A stretch of DNA of 64,000 nucleotides from Humulus lupulus (lineage: Eukaryota; Streptophyta; Magnoliopsida; Rosales; Cannabaceae): positions 74,651,696 to 74,715,695 of the forward strand of contig NC_084801.1 in assembly GCF_963169125.1 (NCBI RefSeq). Reading direction: 5' to 3'. A program made the translations under genes and the position numbers. The notes beneath the pieces are model-generated. The model ran no database searches. It saw only the letters and a program-made list of their open reading frames with translations, and was not told the origin of the DNA. Each line of letters starts with the position of its first letter. Position 1 is the first letter of the stretch. This document shows, one piece after another, positions 1 through 10,964 of the stretch.

Positions 1-1614
1 ACTTGTTGTGACACAACCTTCACTAGTAAAGTCAATGGTACTCTAAGAACAAGATATAGAGGATTAACGCTATATGTAATGATTATATCAATGGACACTT
101 TATTCTTTAATAAAGAACTCTGTAAATATATGTTTGGAATTCTCAAGAGTTCATTCTCATATTTATAGTGGAGTAATCATAAGATTAATAAATATGATTA
201 TTTAATCAAAGACCTTTGATTAGTAATGTAATATTAATTGGAGCTTGATATTATAGGTCCATAGGTCCCCAGGGTGGCTCTATCAACACCACATCAATGT
301 AAGAGTTGATACAAGGGTATAACTATAATTTGGGAATTTGAAAAGAATTTTATTCTTCGGGCCAAGTATAGAATTATATGATAATTGAGGTTGAATAATT
401 AATTTGGAATTAATTATTAATTTTCAAAAATATATTTATTAATTTAAATATATAAATTTTCGAATTTCATATATATAAATAAATTAATGAATGTTTGATA
501 TTAATTATTTTATTTACGTGGGAGAAAATAAAATTGTAAGTCAAAAATAGTTTCTTATTTATTGAATTTTAAAATATGGTGATAATGATGATCATCAATT
601 TGAATTTTGAATTTAAAATTTAAATTTTGAAATATGGTTGTCATCTTTTTCATAAAAAGATTAACACCTTATTCTGTGGAAGATTTATTTTAATTAAATA
701 ATTAAATAAAAGAAAAATGTAATATCCCTGAAAGGGATATTGCAGTCCAGGCATGACACAGTCCAAGGACTGTGCCATGCGTGTATGACTACACTGATAT
801 TGTATCAATGTTGTTTTTATTTTATTTATTTAATTATTTAATAATTTGAATATAGTTTTTTTCAAATTTTGTAAGTTAGATATTTAGCTAAATCAATTCC
901 TATCATCATTATGATATTATTAGTATTATATTATTAATATTATTATTATTATTAGGAATAATAAGGTAATATAAATCTCTCTATATGTGATATAGAATAA
1001 GAAGAAAACACAACAACAAAAAAGGAGAGAACACAATACACTACACACATCAGATGCAATTCAAAAAAGTTCTTAGACTTTTTGTTAGACAAAAACTCTT
1101 TCTTTCTTCTTCTTTATTCTGTCATTCTCAGACCATAATCCAAGTTCTCATGTGTTGAGAAATACTTGTGATTCCTAAAATTGCAAAACCATGTTATCTA
1201 TGTGCACACATACTTCTTGAGGTGTAGAGAACACTTCGGAAGATCGTGGTTTGAGTGGTCAAAGCTTTGGATAGGAAGATTGATAAATATACTAAAAGAC
1301 TCAAGGACACTTGATAGACTTCAAGAGATAAAAGTTCATGTTCTTGTATGTTTATATGTTTATATGTTATATATAAATATATTGTATATTTATATATTTG
1401 TTGCATGAGTAAAAGTATTGTATGTTAATGTTTCTGGATTGTTTTCTTGTTCATATAAACTGTTTATACGAGTGATGAAAATGTTTGATTGTTATTGTTC
1501 CTAAAAAGAATGGGCCCACCATGCCAATTTCGTCGCGTGCTCTAAATGTTTTTCCAATAATTAGTATTTGAGAAGGTCATTAATCTATACATATTATTAA
1601 TTATTGTGTGAGGT
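1..1614. other. AT-rich flank, possible decayed Ty1/copia sequence
   Basis: This stretch is strongly AT-rich and has no convincing gene. Short open frames near 1181-1408 lie in low-complexity DNA on both strands and match no family I know. The text around 235-275 (a run ending in ATAGGTCCATAGGTCCCC) resembles the 3' part of Ty1/copia elements, but I see no LTR boundaries. It ends at 1614, just before the TG of the E1 LTR. Bases 1610-1614 (GAGGT) nearly match GAAGT at 40583-40587, so this is the DNA into which E1 inserted. Confidence 0.4.
685..845. repeat. Foldback with two adjacent hairpins
   Basis: Bases 721-741 form a perfect hairpin: AATATCCCT, a 3-base loop, then AGGGATATT. Bases 751-780 form a second hairpin with a 14-bp stem and one mismatch (GCATGACACAGTCC against GGACTGTGCCATGC). 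Outside them, AT-rich arms near 690-712 and 818-842 are also partly complementary (TTATTTAATTATTTA-type). The whole looks like a small foldback or MITE-like element, but I found no target duplication. Confidence 0.45.
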
Positions 1615-4111
1615 TGTAACGTCGTGGGTAGCCAAGGCCGTTACACTGTGTGTTTATAAAGGTGCAAGACTTGCTAATCAAGTAATTTAGCTAGAAATGT
1701 GTTACTGAAGCTATAATTGAACTAGGGTTAAAAGATTTTGGTCATAAAAGATACAATTCATTTAAATAAACATTGCATACATGAGATCCCAAAAGAAATA
1801 GAGTTTAAGGACAGTTTACAAAATTCTAGGAAATATACAACTACTGGCCACTCTAAGGGAAAAATAGACATTTTAGGTTCTCCTGTCCGTGCACAAATCC
1901 TTGGCTGTGGCGACCAATCAGCTGACTATGTAAATTCAGCCCCAGAGCTCTCCAACTCAGGACGGGTCCACCTTGCCCTTGCCTTTACCTGCACCACGTA
2001 GCACCCGTGAGCCAAGGCCCAGCAAGAAAACTGTAATGTCATAAGCGACAACCAACAGACAGATAATTCACAAATCAGATAATTCACAAATCATAAGCGA
2101 CAACCAACAGACAGATAATTCACAAATCATCAATCAGATATACAACATGTCATATTGCTCACATAAACAATAATACCAACCTACAAGCCAATAATCAATT
2201 ATTCAGATAACAAACTCGTCACAATCATAAGTTTAAACAACAATAAATACATCACACCAAAATCCAGGGTCGACGCCCTTAGGCCGCACCCTCTGATTAT
2301 TCCACTGACTCTGGCTCACTTAGGCCGAGCTCAGTGAATATGTATTTAACCTCAGCTACCAGTGGCCGAGCCGCGCCCTTTGCGAAAATATTGATTTCGG
2401 CACTCTTAGGCCATTTATCACATTTCCCCATGGAATAATACCATCTCATGACATCACATACAAATATAGGGAACTCTTAGTCGCAACATAATCACATAAC
2501 CGGGTGCAGTTTCTTACCTTTGATTTCGAGCGCTTTAATTAATTGAAATGATCCTCAAGCATGATCCCGTCCGAGCCCTAGCGTACACCTAGTCACAAAC
2601 CTAACATAGAACCCTCATTAACATTCAATCCCATAACCTAACCTCAGGACCAATCTTGAGCCCTCGGGAAGACCTAATTCCACCAAATGGAGTGGTGGAA
2701 TAAACCCCGAGCCCTCGGGCGAAAACACTAAGAAAATACCCAAAAGTCCATTTCTGAAGGCAGGGTAGCACTACAACGCCACAAGGTTGGGGCTACAATG
2801 CTACAGATAGAGACAAAAACCCCCAGAAAAGCCAGGCCTTGCGCTGTAGCAACCTAAAGCTAGCGCTACAACACTACTAACAACACCAGCAACACCCTGT
2901 GTTTTTTCCTTCGAATTTCCCCGAACCATAACTCCATAATTCCCCCAAGACCTCAACCAAACTTCAAATTAAACCTACCCTCCACTACATCTCATCCCAC
3001 ATGGTCCAACAACAACAAAATTGGCCACATGCACCATCAAACACAGAAAATAAGAATTGAGCTTGAAGCTTAAGAACTTCATTAGAAAAACCTGAAACTA
3101 CCCAGAAATTCAAATGATCAAACCCAGAAATCCTTACCTTTAATGGAGAATCCGATCCTAGGTTGCCCTTAGTAATCTTCCAGCCATTAGCTCCTCAATT
3201 TCCCAAGCTCAAATCCTTGAATTCCCATCCAAAAACTCAAATTCAGAAACAACTCGTCAAAGTCAGAAAATTCAGACCAAACTCTTTAAGCTTTACCTTA
3301 ATTGAACTTTAATTCCAGAAGAACTTCCTAGCTTCACCAAGGACCCAAGTTCCAAGCTCTAGCCTAAACCTCCTCTGAGTTTACAGCTTCAAATTCCTGA
3401 AGAAATGGTGAAGGGAGAGGAAATCGTGTGGGAGAGCAAAGAGTCCCTGTTTTTCTTCTTTCTTTCCTTCCTTCAGTTTCTATTATTTTCTACAACTTCC
3501 ACTATGGCTAAATGGCAGAATAACACTTATTCTCTTTTAACCATCCAAGAGACCATTTTTCCCTCCCATTAAAACCTAAGCCTTTAAACATTCAAAGGGC
3601 ATTTTGGTCATTTGTTCCCAATTCCCACAAATTCCTCGAGTGTCCCAAATATATACCGCTTAAACCCCGTCACTTAATTAATCACCAATTATTTTCCTCA
3701 ATGTCAAATAGTCTCCAATATATTTCCCAAATTCCCAGAAATACCCCCAGGCTCCCCCGAGCCGGGTATAAATCCGCACCGTTACTTTTTTGCTAAACCG
3801 CTCACTAGGATCACCTCGAGCCACAAGCTGCAAATACATCCACATAATAATGTGGTCTCAACAATTTATCACAAATAATGACGCTTATGCCCTCTACAGG
3901 CCAAAATTAAAAATATGCCCCTGTAAGCTAACCAGGGCCTACATGCATACTAATATGCATAATCATGCATCCCATATATCCTTATAATCATATAAGCATG
4001 CTTATCACATAATCATGCATTTAACAATTTAAATCACACATAAACCAATTATGCTCTCCCGGCACACTAATCAAGGCCATTATGCCTCATTAGTAATTTT
4101 GGGTCGTTACA
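1615..4111 (-). repeat. 3' LTR of E1
   Basis: On the minus strand it starts TGTAACGACCCAAAATTACT and ends GACGTTACA. It is 2,497 bp and adjoins the polypurine tract at 4112. Visible modules are CATGCA repeats at 3941-4018, GT splice-type motifs at 3136, 2516 and 1987, a palindrome cluster at 2765-2875 (GCGCTACAAC-type) and an ATCCCAAAAG remnant of the GGGATCCC block near 1784. Bases about 2036-2130 hold a local tandem duplication absent from the other E1 LTR. Confidence 0.9.
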
Positions 4112-4127
4112 ACTATCCCCTCCTACT
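4112..4127 (-). promoter_or_regulatory. Polypurine tract of E1
   Basis: The minus strand reads AGTAGGAGGGGATAGT directly before the TGTAACGACC of the 3' LTR. This is the expected site for plus-strand DNA priming. E6 has the same kind of tract at 61157. Confidence 0.75.
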
Positions 4128-4147
4128 GAGAATTTCGTCCTCAAAAT

Positions 4148-5123
4148 TTACCTGAATAATTCGGGATACTGATCCCACATTGCTAAGTCAAGCTCCCAGG
4201 TCGCCTCCTCGACCCTACTATTCCTCCATAGTACCTTAACCAGAGGAATCGTCTTATTCCGTAGAACCTTATCCTTCCGGTCTAAAATCTGAACCGGTCG
4301 TTCCTCATAAGAGAAATCTGTCTGCAATTCCAAGTCTTCATACTTCAACACATGTGTCGTATCTGAGACGTACTTCCGAAGCATAGAAACATGGAATACA
4401 TCATGAACTCCCGACAACGACGGTGGCAAAGATAACATGTAAGCCACTTGTCTGATCCTTTCCAGGATGTCCAAAGGTCCAATGAATCTAGGGCTCAACT
4501 TGCCCTTCTTCCCAAACCTCCTCACCCCTCGCAATGGTGAAACTAGAAGAAACACATGGTCCCTAACTTGGAACTCCACGTCTCTACGTTTAGCATCAGC
4601 GTAGCTTTTCTGTCTGCTCTGTGAGGCGAGCATTCAAGCTCGGATCTTCTCAATAGCCTGACTAGTCTTCTGAACCATGTCCGACCCCAAATACTTCCTC
4701 TCACCCATATCATCCCAATGAATGGATGATCTACATCTCCTCCCATATAACATCTCATAGGGAGTCACTCCAATCGTTGATTGGTAATTGTTGTTGTATG
4801 AAAACTCAATCAACAGGAGATGCTTACTCCACGATCCCTCAAAACCGATCACACATGCTCTAAGCATATCCTCCAATACCTAAATCGTCCTCTCAGACTG
4901 TCTATCAGTATGAGGATGAAAGGCCATGCTAAACTTTAACTGAGTCCCCATAGCCTTCTGCAAACTACCCCAAAACATGGAGGTAAAGATAGGATCCCAG
5001 TCTGACACTATGGACTTAGGAACCCCATTGAGATGTACAATCTCTCTCACATATCACTCTGCATACTGATCCACTATATATGTCATCTTCACTGGAAGAA
5101 AATGAGCTGACTTGGTGTATATG
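4148..5123 (-). pseudogene. E1 integrase core (C-terminal part) and atypical chromodomain
   Basis: The remaining frame covers the second half of the integrase core and its C-terminal region. A VSDWDP motif (second catalytic Asp) and SERTI (catalytic Glu) are readable between 4877 and 5030. After them come a GKLSPRFIGP-type block and a final region with VKVLWRN, EEATWEL and YPELF, the chromodomain-like tail of Tekay elements. The zinc-binding N-terminus and the first catalytic Asp are missing because S1 occupies their place. In-frame stops are at 4634 (TGA, from CGA) and near 4880 (TAG, from CAG). It ends at a normal stop at 4148. Confidence 0.85.
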
Positions 5124-7491
5124 TGTAACGCCCTACTACCTTAGAGCCATTACTAAGTGAGTTTAAAACGGAAATTGTGCATCAAACTGACTCTACGAGG
5201 TCTCTAAAACCAAAAGTGTGACTTGATCAGAAATTAAGGCTGTAGTCTTTGAAAATGCTTAGTTTCATTGAAAACATTAAGTGTCAAACATCTGGGATCC
5301 CAAAAATAAGGTTTACAAAATATTTACAACTCAAAAATAGATTTACACCTGGTTAACTATCAAAAGAATATGTTAATACAGCCATATACAAAATGCCCCC
5401 AACCAAAGCAGTCGGGCAGGCCGAACATGTACGCGCCGCCCCCACGCTTTCCATACTCATGGCCGGTTGACTGACTCTTTCCTTTTACCTGCCACACAGG
5501 GCACCCGTGAGCCGAAGCCCAGCAAGAAAACTCATACAGTATATAACATACGCATAGAATATAGCTGACATATAATCCACTGATAAATAGGAAAACCATC
5601 AGACTAAACAAGCACGACCATGCCGCCCCAGAGGCCTTACTAAAGCCTGGGGTCTCGGTCCTCACGATAACTCATGTATCCATTGGGTCCCACCCTGGCT
5701 ATAAGCACTCCATGTGCTAAGTGTTACTTCCAGCCCCAAGGCCGTTCTCGGCCTTCGCCGCTCTCGGCCTTAGCCGTTCATTTCATTATAATCACACATA
5801 TAGTACATTTCGAAATAATCATTCAAACATATAATAATTCATTTAAGGTTATACATTCGCACGTAATACAATCTAGGGCCATGCCCTGCAATAACACTGT
5901 GGGCCCATGCCCTGTTCTCGGGTGTTACGGTTTTCTTACCTTTCAATTCGATAGCTTTGATCACCTGACTCCTCGAGCACGATCCTACTCGAGCCCTAGC
6001 GCTCACCTAAACAAAATCCACAAGTCAAAGTCATTACCAAACCTCAAGTCCAAAACCTAGCCTCGGGACCAATCCCGAGCCCCCGGGAAGTCCTAGATCC
6101 ACAAAACAAGGTGGTGGAATCGAGCCCTGAACCCTAGGTCAAAATCCCTCAACAAAAGCCCAAAAACCCCTTTCTGTGAACAGTGCAGCGCTACAACGCT
6201 CTTAAGAGGGCGCTATAGCGCTACAAGCAGAACCACACGTCCCCAGAGACAGGGCCTAGCGCTACAGCACCCAAAGACTAGCGCTGTAGCGCTAGTTGCA
6301 GACAGGCAACACCCAAAATCGTTTTCTGCGATTTCTTTCAACCATTTCAACCCCAAACTTGTCCAAATCTTTCCCAAACCCAAAAAAAAACTTATCAACA
6401 CCTCACACCCATCCCAAGCATCCCAAGAACACATAACCCAAGCTCAAGCAACCCAAAACTCAAGATCTACCATAATGAACCCTAAACCCAGAAATTCAGT
6501 CAAACATCAAAGTTAAGGACATAGAAATCATACCGTGGATGGAAATTTTACCTTGAGTTGAACCCTAGACCTCCTTAGCTTGCTCCTTCTCAACCTTGGC
6601 CTGATTTCCCCAAAAATCCCCATCTATTTAGCTTAAATACACAGCTCAAACCAGTCAAACCCTAAAATTGAAATTTCTAAAACTTACCTCAATGTTTGAT
6701 GTATTCTTGCTAATCCCTTGCCAATCTTCAAGTCTAGCTTAGGATCCTTGATGCTCAGCTTACCCTAGCTCACCACTGAGTTTAGCTCCAAGAAAAATGA
6801 AGGGAAATGGTGGGAGAACCACAAACCGATCCTTTGAAGAAAACCCACACTGATTTTTCTCTCTTTTCTTTTTCTTCCTTCTTCTTTCTTTTCTATAGCC
6901 TTATCACTCTTTTCTACCAATTCCACTAAGTATAAAGCTTCCTTTAACTTATCTCTAAAAAGCCTAAAGACCAAAATGCCCTCCCTATTAATTCTAAACC
7001 TTTTTTTCCATGTAGGGCCATGTTAGTCATTTTACCCAATTCCCACTAATTCCTCGAGTGTCTCTAATAATTTCCCGCTTGCTACCCAATACCTGATTAA
7101 TCACCAAATATATATCCCTCATCATCAAGATTAACCTCAATATATTTTCCAAATTCCCATTTAAACTCCCCAGGCTTAAACCAAGCCGGGTATAAATTCC
7201 CGCTTTGACTTTTCCGCTACCCCGCTCATTCTAGGATCGTCTCGAGTCACAGATCACAGATATCAACACAGTCATGCCCAAAATGGCCAAATTACAATTA
7301 TGCTCTTTCTAAGACAATCAGGTCTACATGCATTCTAATGCACATAGTCATGCATCTCAAATAGTCATATAACACGCATTAAATCATAATCATGCATTTA
7401 ACTCATTAAAGTCACACACAAAATCCCATTATGCCCTCCAGGCACACTAATCAAGGCCCTTAAGCCTTATTAGCAAATTTGGGTCGTTACA
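5124..7491 (-). repeat. S1: Tekay-like LTR inside E1 pol
   Basis: This 2,368-bp LTR reads TGTAACGACCC to GGGCGTTACA on the minus strand. The flanks differ (ATATG at 5119-5123, TCTTG at 7492-7496), so there is no target duplication. By comparison with E6, about 405 bp of host pol (matching roughly 62168-62573) is missing here. A simple solo LTR does not explain this; a deletion or recombination between elements does. Modules: CATGCA repeats 7322-7400, GT motifs at 6550, 5938 and 5487, palindrome cluster AGCGCTACAG-type at 6180-6297, CCGTTCTCGG array 5740-5785, GGGATCCC at 5291. Confidence 0.9.
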
Positions 7492-8092
7492 TCTTGTAAC
7501 TGAGCATCTACCAATTGACCTTCCTTAATCCGCTCTAGCAAGGTCGACTGCAAAGTAATGTTGGCCAACTGGCCCACCACCAATTCTATCCCTGCTTTGG
7601 CCACCTCATCAGTTAACTCTCTCGAAATCTGGGTGGAATTATATAACTGACCCGGGCCCCTCCGGCTCAATGCATCTGCCACTACATTGGCTTTCCCTGG
7701 GTGATAAAGAATATCACAGTCAAAGTATTTTACCAACACCAGCCAACGTCTCTGCCTCATGTTTAGGTCCTTCTGTGTGAAGAAGTACTTTAAACTCTTG
7801 TGATCGATGTATATCTCACACTTCTCCCCATACAGATAATGTCGCCAAACCTTCAGTGCGAATACCACCACTGCTAACTCCAAATCATGGGTGGGTATCG
7901 CCGCTCATACTCCTTCAGCTATCGTGATGCATAAGCTATAACATTCTCGTTCTGCATCAACACACAACCCAAACTCAACCTTGACGCATCGCAATAGACT
8001 ACAAACTTTCCTTTCTCCGAAGGAAGACCCAGCACAGGTGCAGTAATAAGTCGCCGCTTCAATTCTTGAAAACTATTCTCACACTTGTCTGA
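7492..8092 (-). pseudogene. E1 RNase H domain
   Basis: The RNase H domain degrades the RNA strand of the RNA-DNA hybrid. The sequence shows YCDASR (first catalytic Asp), an [10 protein letters not shown] block, DHKSLKYFF and ADALSRR. A stop lies at 8093 where RT passes into RNase H, and a 1-bp deletion near 7893 shifts the frame in the YPTHDLE region. The frame then runs on to 7492 and reads straight into S1, so the connection to integrase is cut. Confidence 0.8.
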
Positions 8093-9450
8093 CTAGATGA
8101 ACTTCAAATTCTTCAGTGTCAATTCTGTCATTGGTGTCACAATCTTCGAGAAGCCTTCGACCAACCGTTTGTAGTAACCCGCTAAAACGAGAAAAATCCG
8201 AACCTCCGAGGCGTTCCTTGGCCTTGGCCAATCTCTAATTGCCTCCACCTTAGATGGATCCACCATAATCCCATCTGCACCAACAATATGTCCAAGGAAT
8301 GTCACTTCTGGTAGCCAAAACTCGCACTTCATAAAATTAGCGTACAACTGATGCTCTCTCAACCTCTGCAGAACCTGTCGAAGATGAAACTCGTGCTCTG
8401 CCTCTGAACTAGAGTACACTAAAATGTCATCGATGAAAACAAGGACAAACTGATCCAAGAAGTCCTTGAACACCCTATTCATTAAGTCCATGGAGGTTGC
8501 TGGAGCATTGGTCAAACCAAACCACATGACCAGAAACTCATAGTGCCCATACCTCATTCGGAAGGCCGTCTTCCCCTGCTACTGATCGAACAAGCCATCA
8601 ATCCTTGGTAGAGGAGACTTATTCTTGATAGTCAACATGTTCAAATCCCTGTAGTCTATACACACCCTCAAAGTCCTGTCTTTCTTCTTCACAAACAAAA
8701 CTGGAGCACCCCATGGAAAGTAGCTCGGCTTGATGAACCCCAAATCTAGAAGCTCTCGTAACTGTATCTTCAATTCCCTCAGTTCTGCTGGTGCCATTCT
8801 ATATGGTGCCCTAGACACTGGCTCTGTCCCTAGCACTAACTCAAAAACAAACTGAATCTCCCTATGCAGCGGTAACCCTGGTAAATCCTCAGGAAATACA
8901 TCCAAGAACTCACAAACTAATCTTGTCTCCCCCGGCCCTGTTGGAAAAACCCTAGTGGTATCCACCACACTAGCTAGAAAGCCCATACATCCACCCTGTA
9001 ATAAGTCCCTGGCTCTCAGCGTAGATATCATGGGTACGCGGGGTCCACATAAAACTCCCACAAAGACAAAGAGATCTTCGCCCTCCGGCTCAAAGGTCAC
9101 TATCTTTTTCCTACAATCAATAGTAGCTCCATATCTCACCAGCTAATCCATTACCAAAATCATATCAAAATCCTCCATACCTAACTCAATCAGGTCTACT
9201 GACAACTCCCTACCATCAACAATCAATTGCAGTGCTCTAATCCACCTCCTAGAAATTACCAGTTTCCCTGTAGGGAATATAGTCCCAAACCCTGGAATAT
9301 AGTACCCACTAGGTCTACACAATCTATCAATTACCTTGCTAGAAACAAATGAATGTGTAGCACCAGAGTCAATCAATACAGTAAAAGGAGAGCCAGTGCT
9401 AGAAAGCTGACCTGTAATAACCGAGGGACTAGCCTCGGCCTCTGCTTGCG
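8093..9450 (-). pseudogene. E1 protease and reverse transcriptase
   Basis: The protease has VLIDSGATHSF, the DSG catalytic motif of retroviral-type aspartic proteases, near 9346-9378. RT follows in the same frame: the N-terminal [10 protein letters not shown] region, [19 protein letters not shown] and the catalytic [13 protein letters not shown] at 9143 replaces Trp in the MDW motif, and another TAG lies near 8580. Compared with E6, 24 residues between FDQ.QG and KTAF are missing in frame (72 bp near 8575). This removes the [10 protein letters not shown] segment with the first catalytic Asp, so this RT could not polymerise even without the stops. Confidence 0.85.
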
Positions 9451-9479
9451 TCAGGGTGAACACTCGAGCTAGAGTCAAG

Positions 9480-10582
9480 CTGTCCACCTTCCATGCTTTC
9501 CCTTTCTTCACTATTGGGAAATCCTTCTTGAGGTGTCCCACCACCCCACACACATAACAGGCCTTAGCCCGACATTCACTCTGATGGCATGTTCTGCACC
9601 TCGTGCACTCAGGATAGCTCCTCCATGAATCACCGCCTCCCTGACGGCCACCCTGAGTACCCTGACCTCTCCTATCAAGACTAGGAGCGGTCGAAGCATC
9701 AGGGGTCTTCCTCTCCAGATCACTAGGGCCTCCGCCTATAGTAGATCCAGAGTATGGAGGCACCGCCCTACGACCCTCTCATCTTGGCGCACTCTCCCTC
9801 TAGATCTTGCTCTCCGCTTCCTCAGCACTAAGAGCCTTCTCAACCGCCTAGGCATAAGTTGTCCCCCCAGGAACTGTTGTAGTCCTCACATCTCGAGCTA
9901 TCATAGCATTAAGCTCTCTAATGAACCTATCCTGCCTAGTTGCATTAGTAGGCACAAGATCTTGTTCGAACTTTGCAAGTCTATCAAACTTCAGGGCATA
10001 TTTCGTCACCGTCATGTTTCCTTGAACCAATCCCAAAAATTGATTAACCATCGCTGCCCTGATGCCAACATTATAATACTTCTAGCTGAACAAATCCTTG
10101 AATCCTTCCCAACTCAAAGTAGTAACATCCCTAGTCTTTGATGCGACTTCCCACCAAATGCAGGCATCCTCTCTCAACATATATGCAGCATAGGCCACTC
10201 TGTCATGACCCTCTACCCTCTTAAAATCCAGAATAGCACTGACAATACTCATCCACTGTTCAACCTTCAGTGGATCTGGTCCTCCATCAAAAGTTGGAGC
10301 ATGCTGCCTCCTGAACCGCTCATACAACGGTTCCCACTTATTCCCAACCTCTACAGGCTGTATAATTGGTACCACTATAGGTGGCACAAAGGATGCAGCA
10401 CTTCCTGACGGAGCCTGCTATCTCAAAAGCTGGATCTGCTCTTCCTGGCTCAAAAGTTAGGCTTGCATGTCTGCCATAATTTGTTGCCAGTTCTTAGGGA
10501 CTGGCGGAGGGGTCTGGCCTTGGTCATCATCCTTTACCTCAGACCCACTACTGGTAAGCCGTATAGATTGTCTTGGATGCAT
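9480..10582 (-). pseudogene. E1 gag
   Basis: Gag is the capsid and nucleocapsid precursor. I place the start at the ATG complementary to 10580-10582 (MHPRQSIRL), about 370 bases inside the 5' LTR. The capsid region reads YERFRRQHAPTFDGGPDPL and WWEVASKTRD. The nucleocapsid has a knuckle-like CYVCGVVGHLKKDF, where the last Cys of CX2CX4HX4C is Phe; E5 has the same change. Stops occur near 10446, 10423, 10080, 9848 and between 9763 and 9820. All pieces lie in one frame, so decay is mainly by point changes. Confidence 0.82.
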
Positions 10583-10949
10583 AGCTATCCAAGTTCAGCA
10601 ACAATCAATGAATCGGCAGTCAGACTATGACGACAGGGTAATAATCCATCCATAATCCACCATTAGAACTCAATCATTCACAAGAAATTAAGATGTAACA
10701 GTTTATTCAAATATTTATGCACATACATAGCAATGCTAATAAGCATGCCTCGATATCATCTTACAGAAATCAAGGGCCCTATCAGTATCTCATGCTCCCT
10801 ATTAATCAATTAAATATCAGCATTCATATTTCTTTCCATTCATTTATGCATATAAACATGCATACACAATAACCAAACCATGAGTCGAGCATGTCTTTAG
10901 CGGTGAATGTACATGTCTAGCCAGTCTTCAAAACCCTTAAACCTAGAAC

Positions 10950-10961
10950 GCTCTGATACCA
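10950..10961 (-). promoter_or_regulatory. Primer binding site of E1
   Basis: The minus strand reads TGGTATCAGAGC, the usual match to the 3' end of initiator methionine tRNA, 3 nt inside the 5' LTR. It fixes the element's orientation and LTR end. Confidence 0.9.
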
Positions 10962-10964
10962 AGT

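Noticed and set aside
1181..1408. Open frames on both strands in the left flank
   Set aside because: Low-complexity, AT-rich, no recognisable domain; the two strands overlap as composition would predict.
5360..6060. Open frames in S1 and matching ones in S3, S4 and E6 LTRs
   Set aside because: They recur only because the LTRs are related, and are not conserved in frame between copies.
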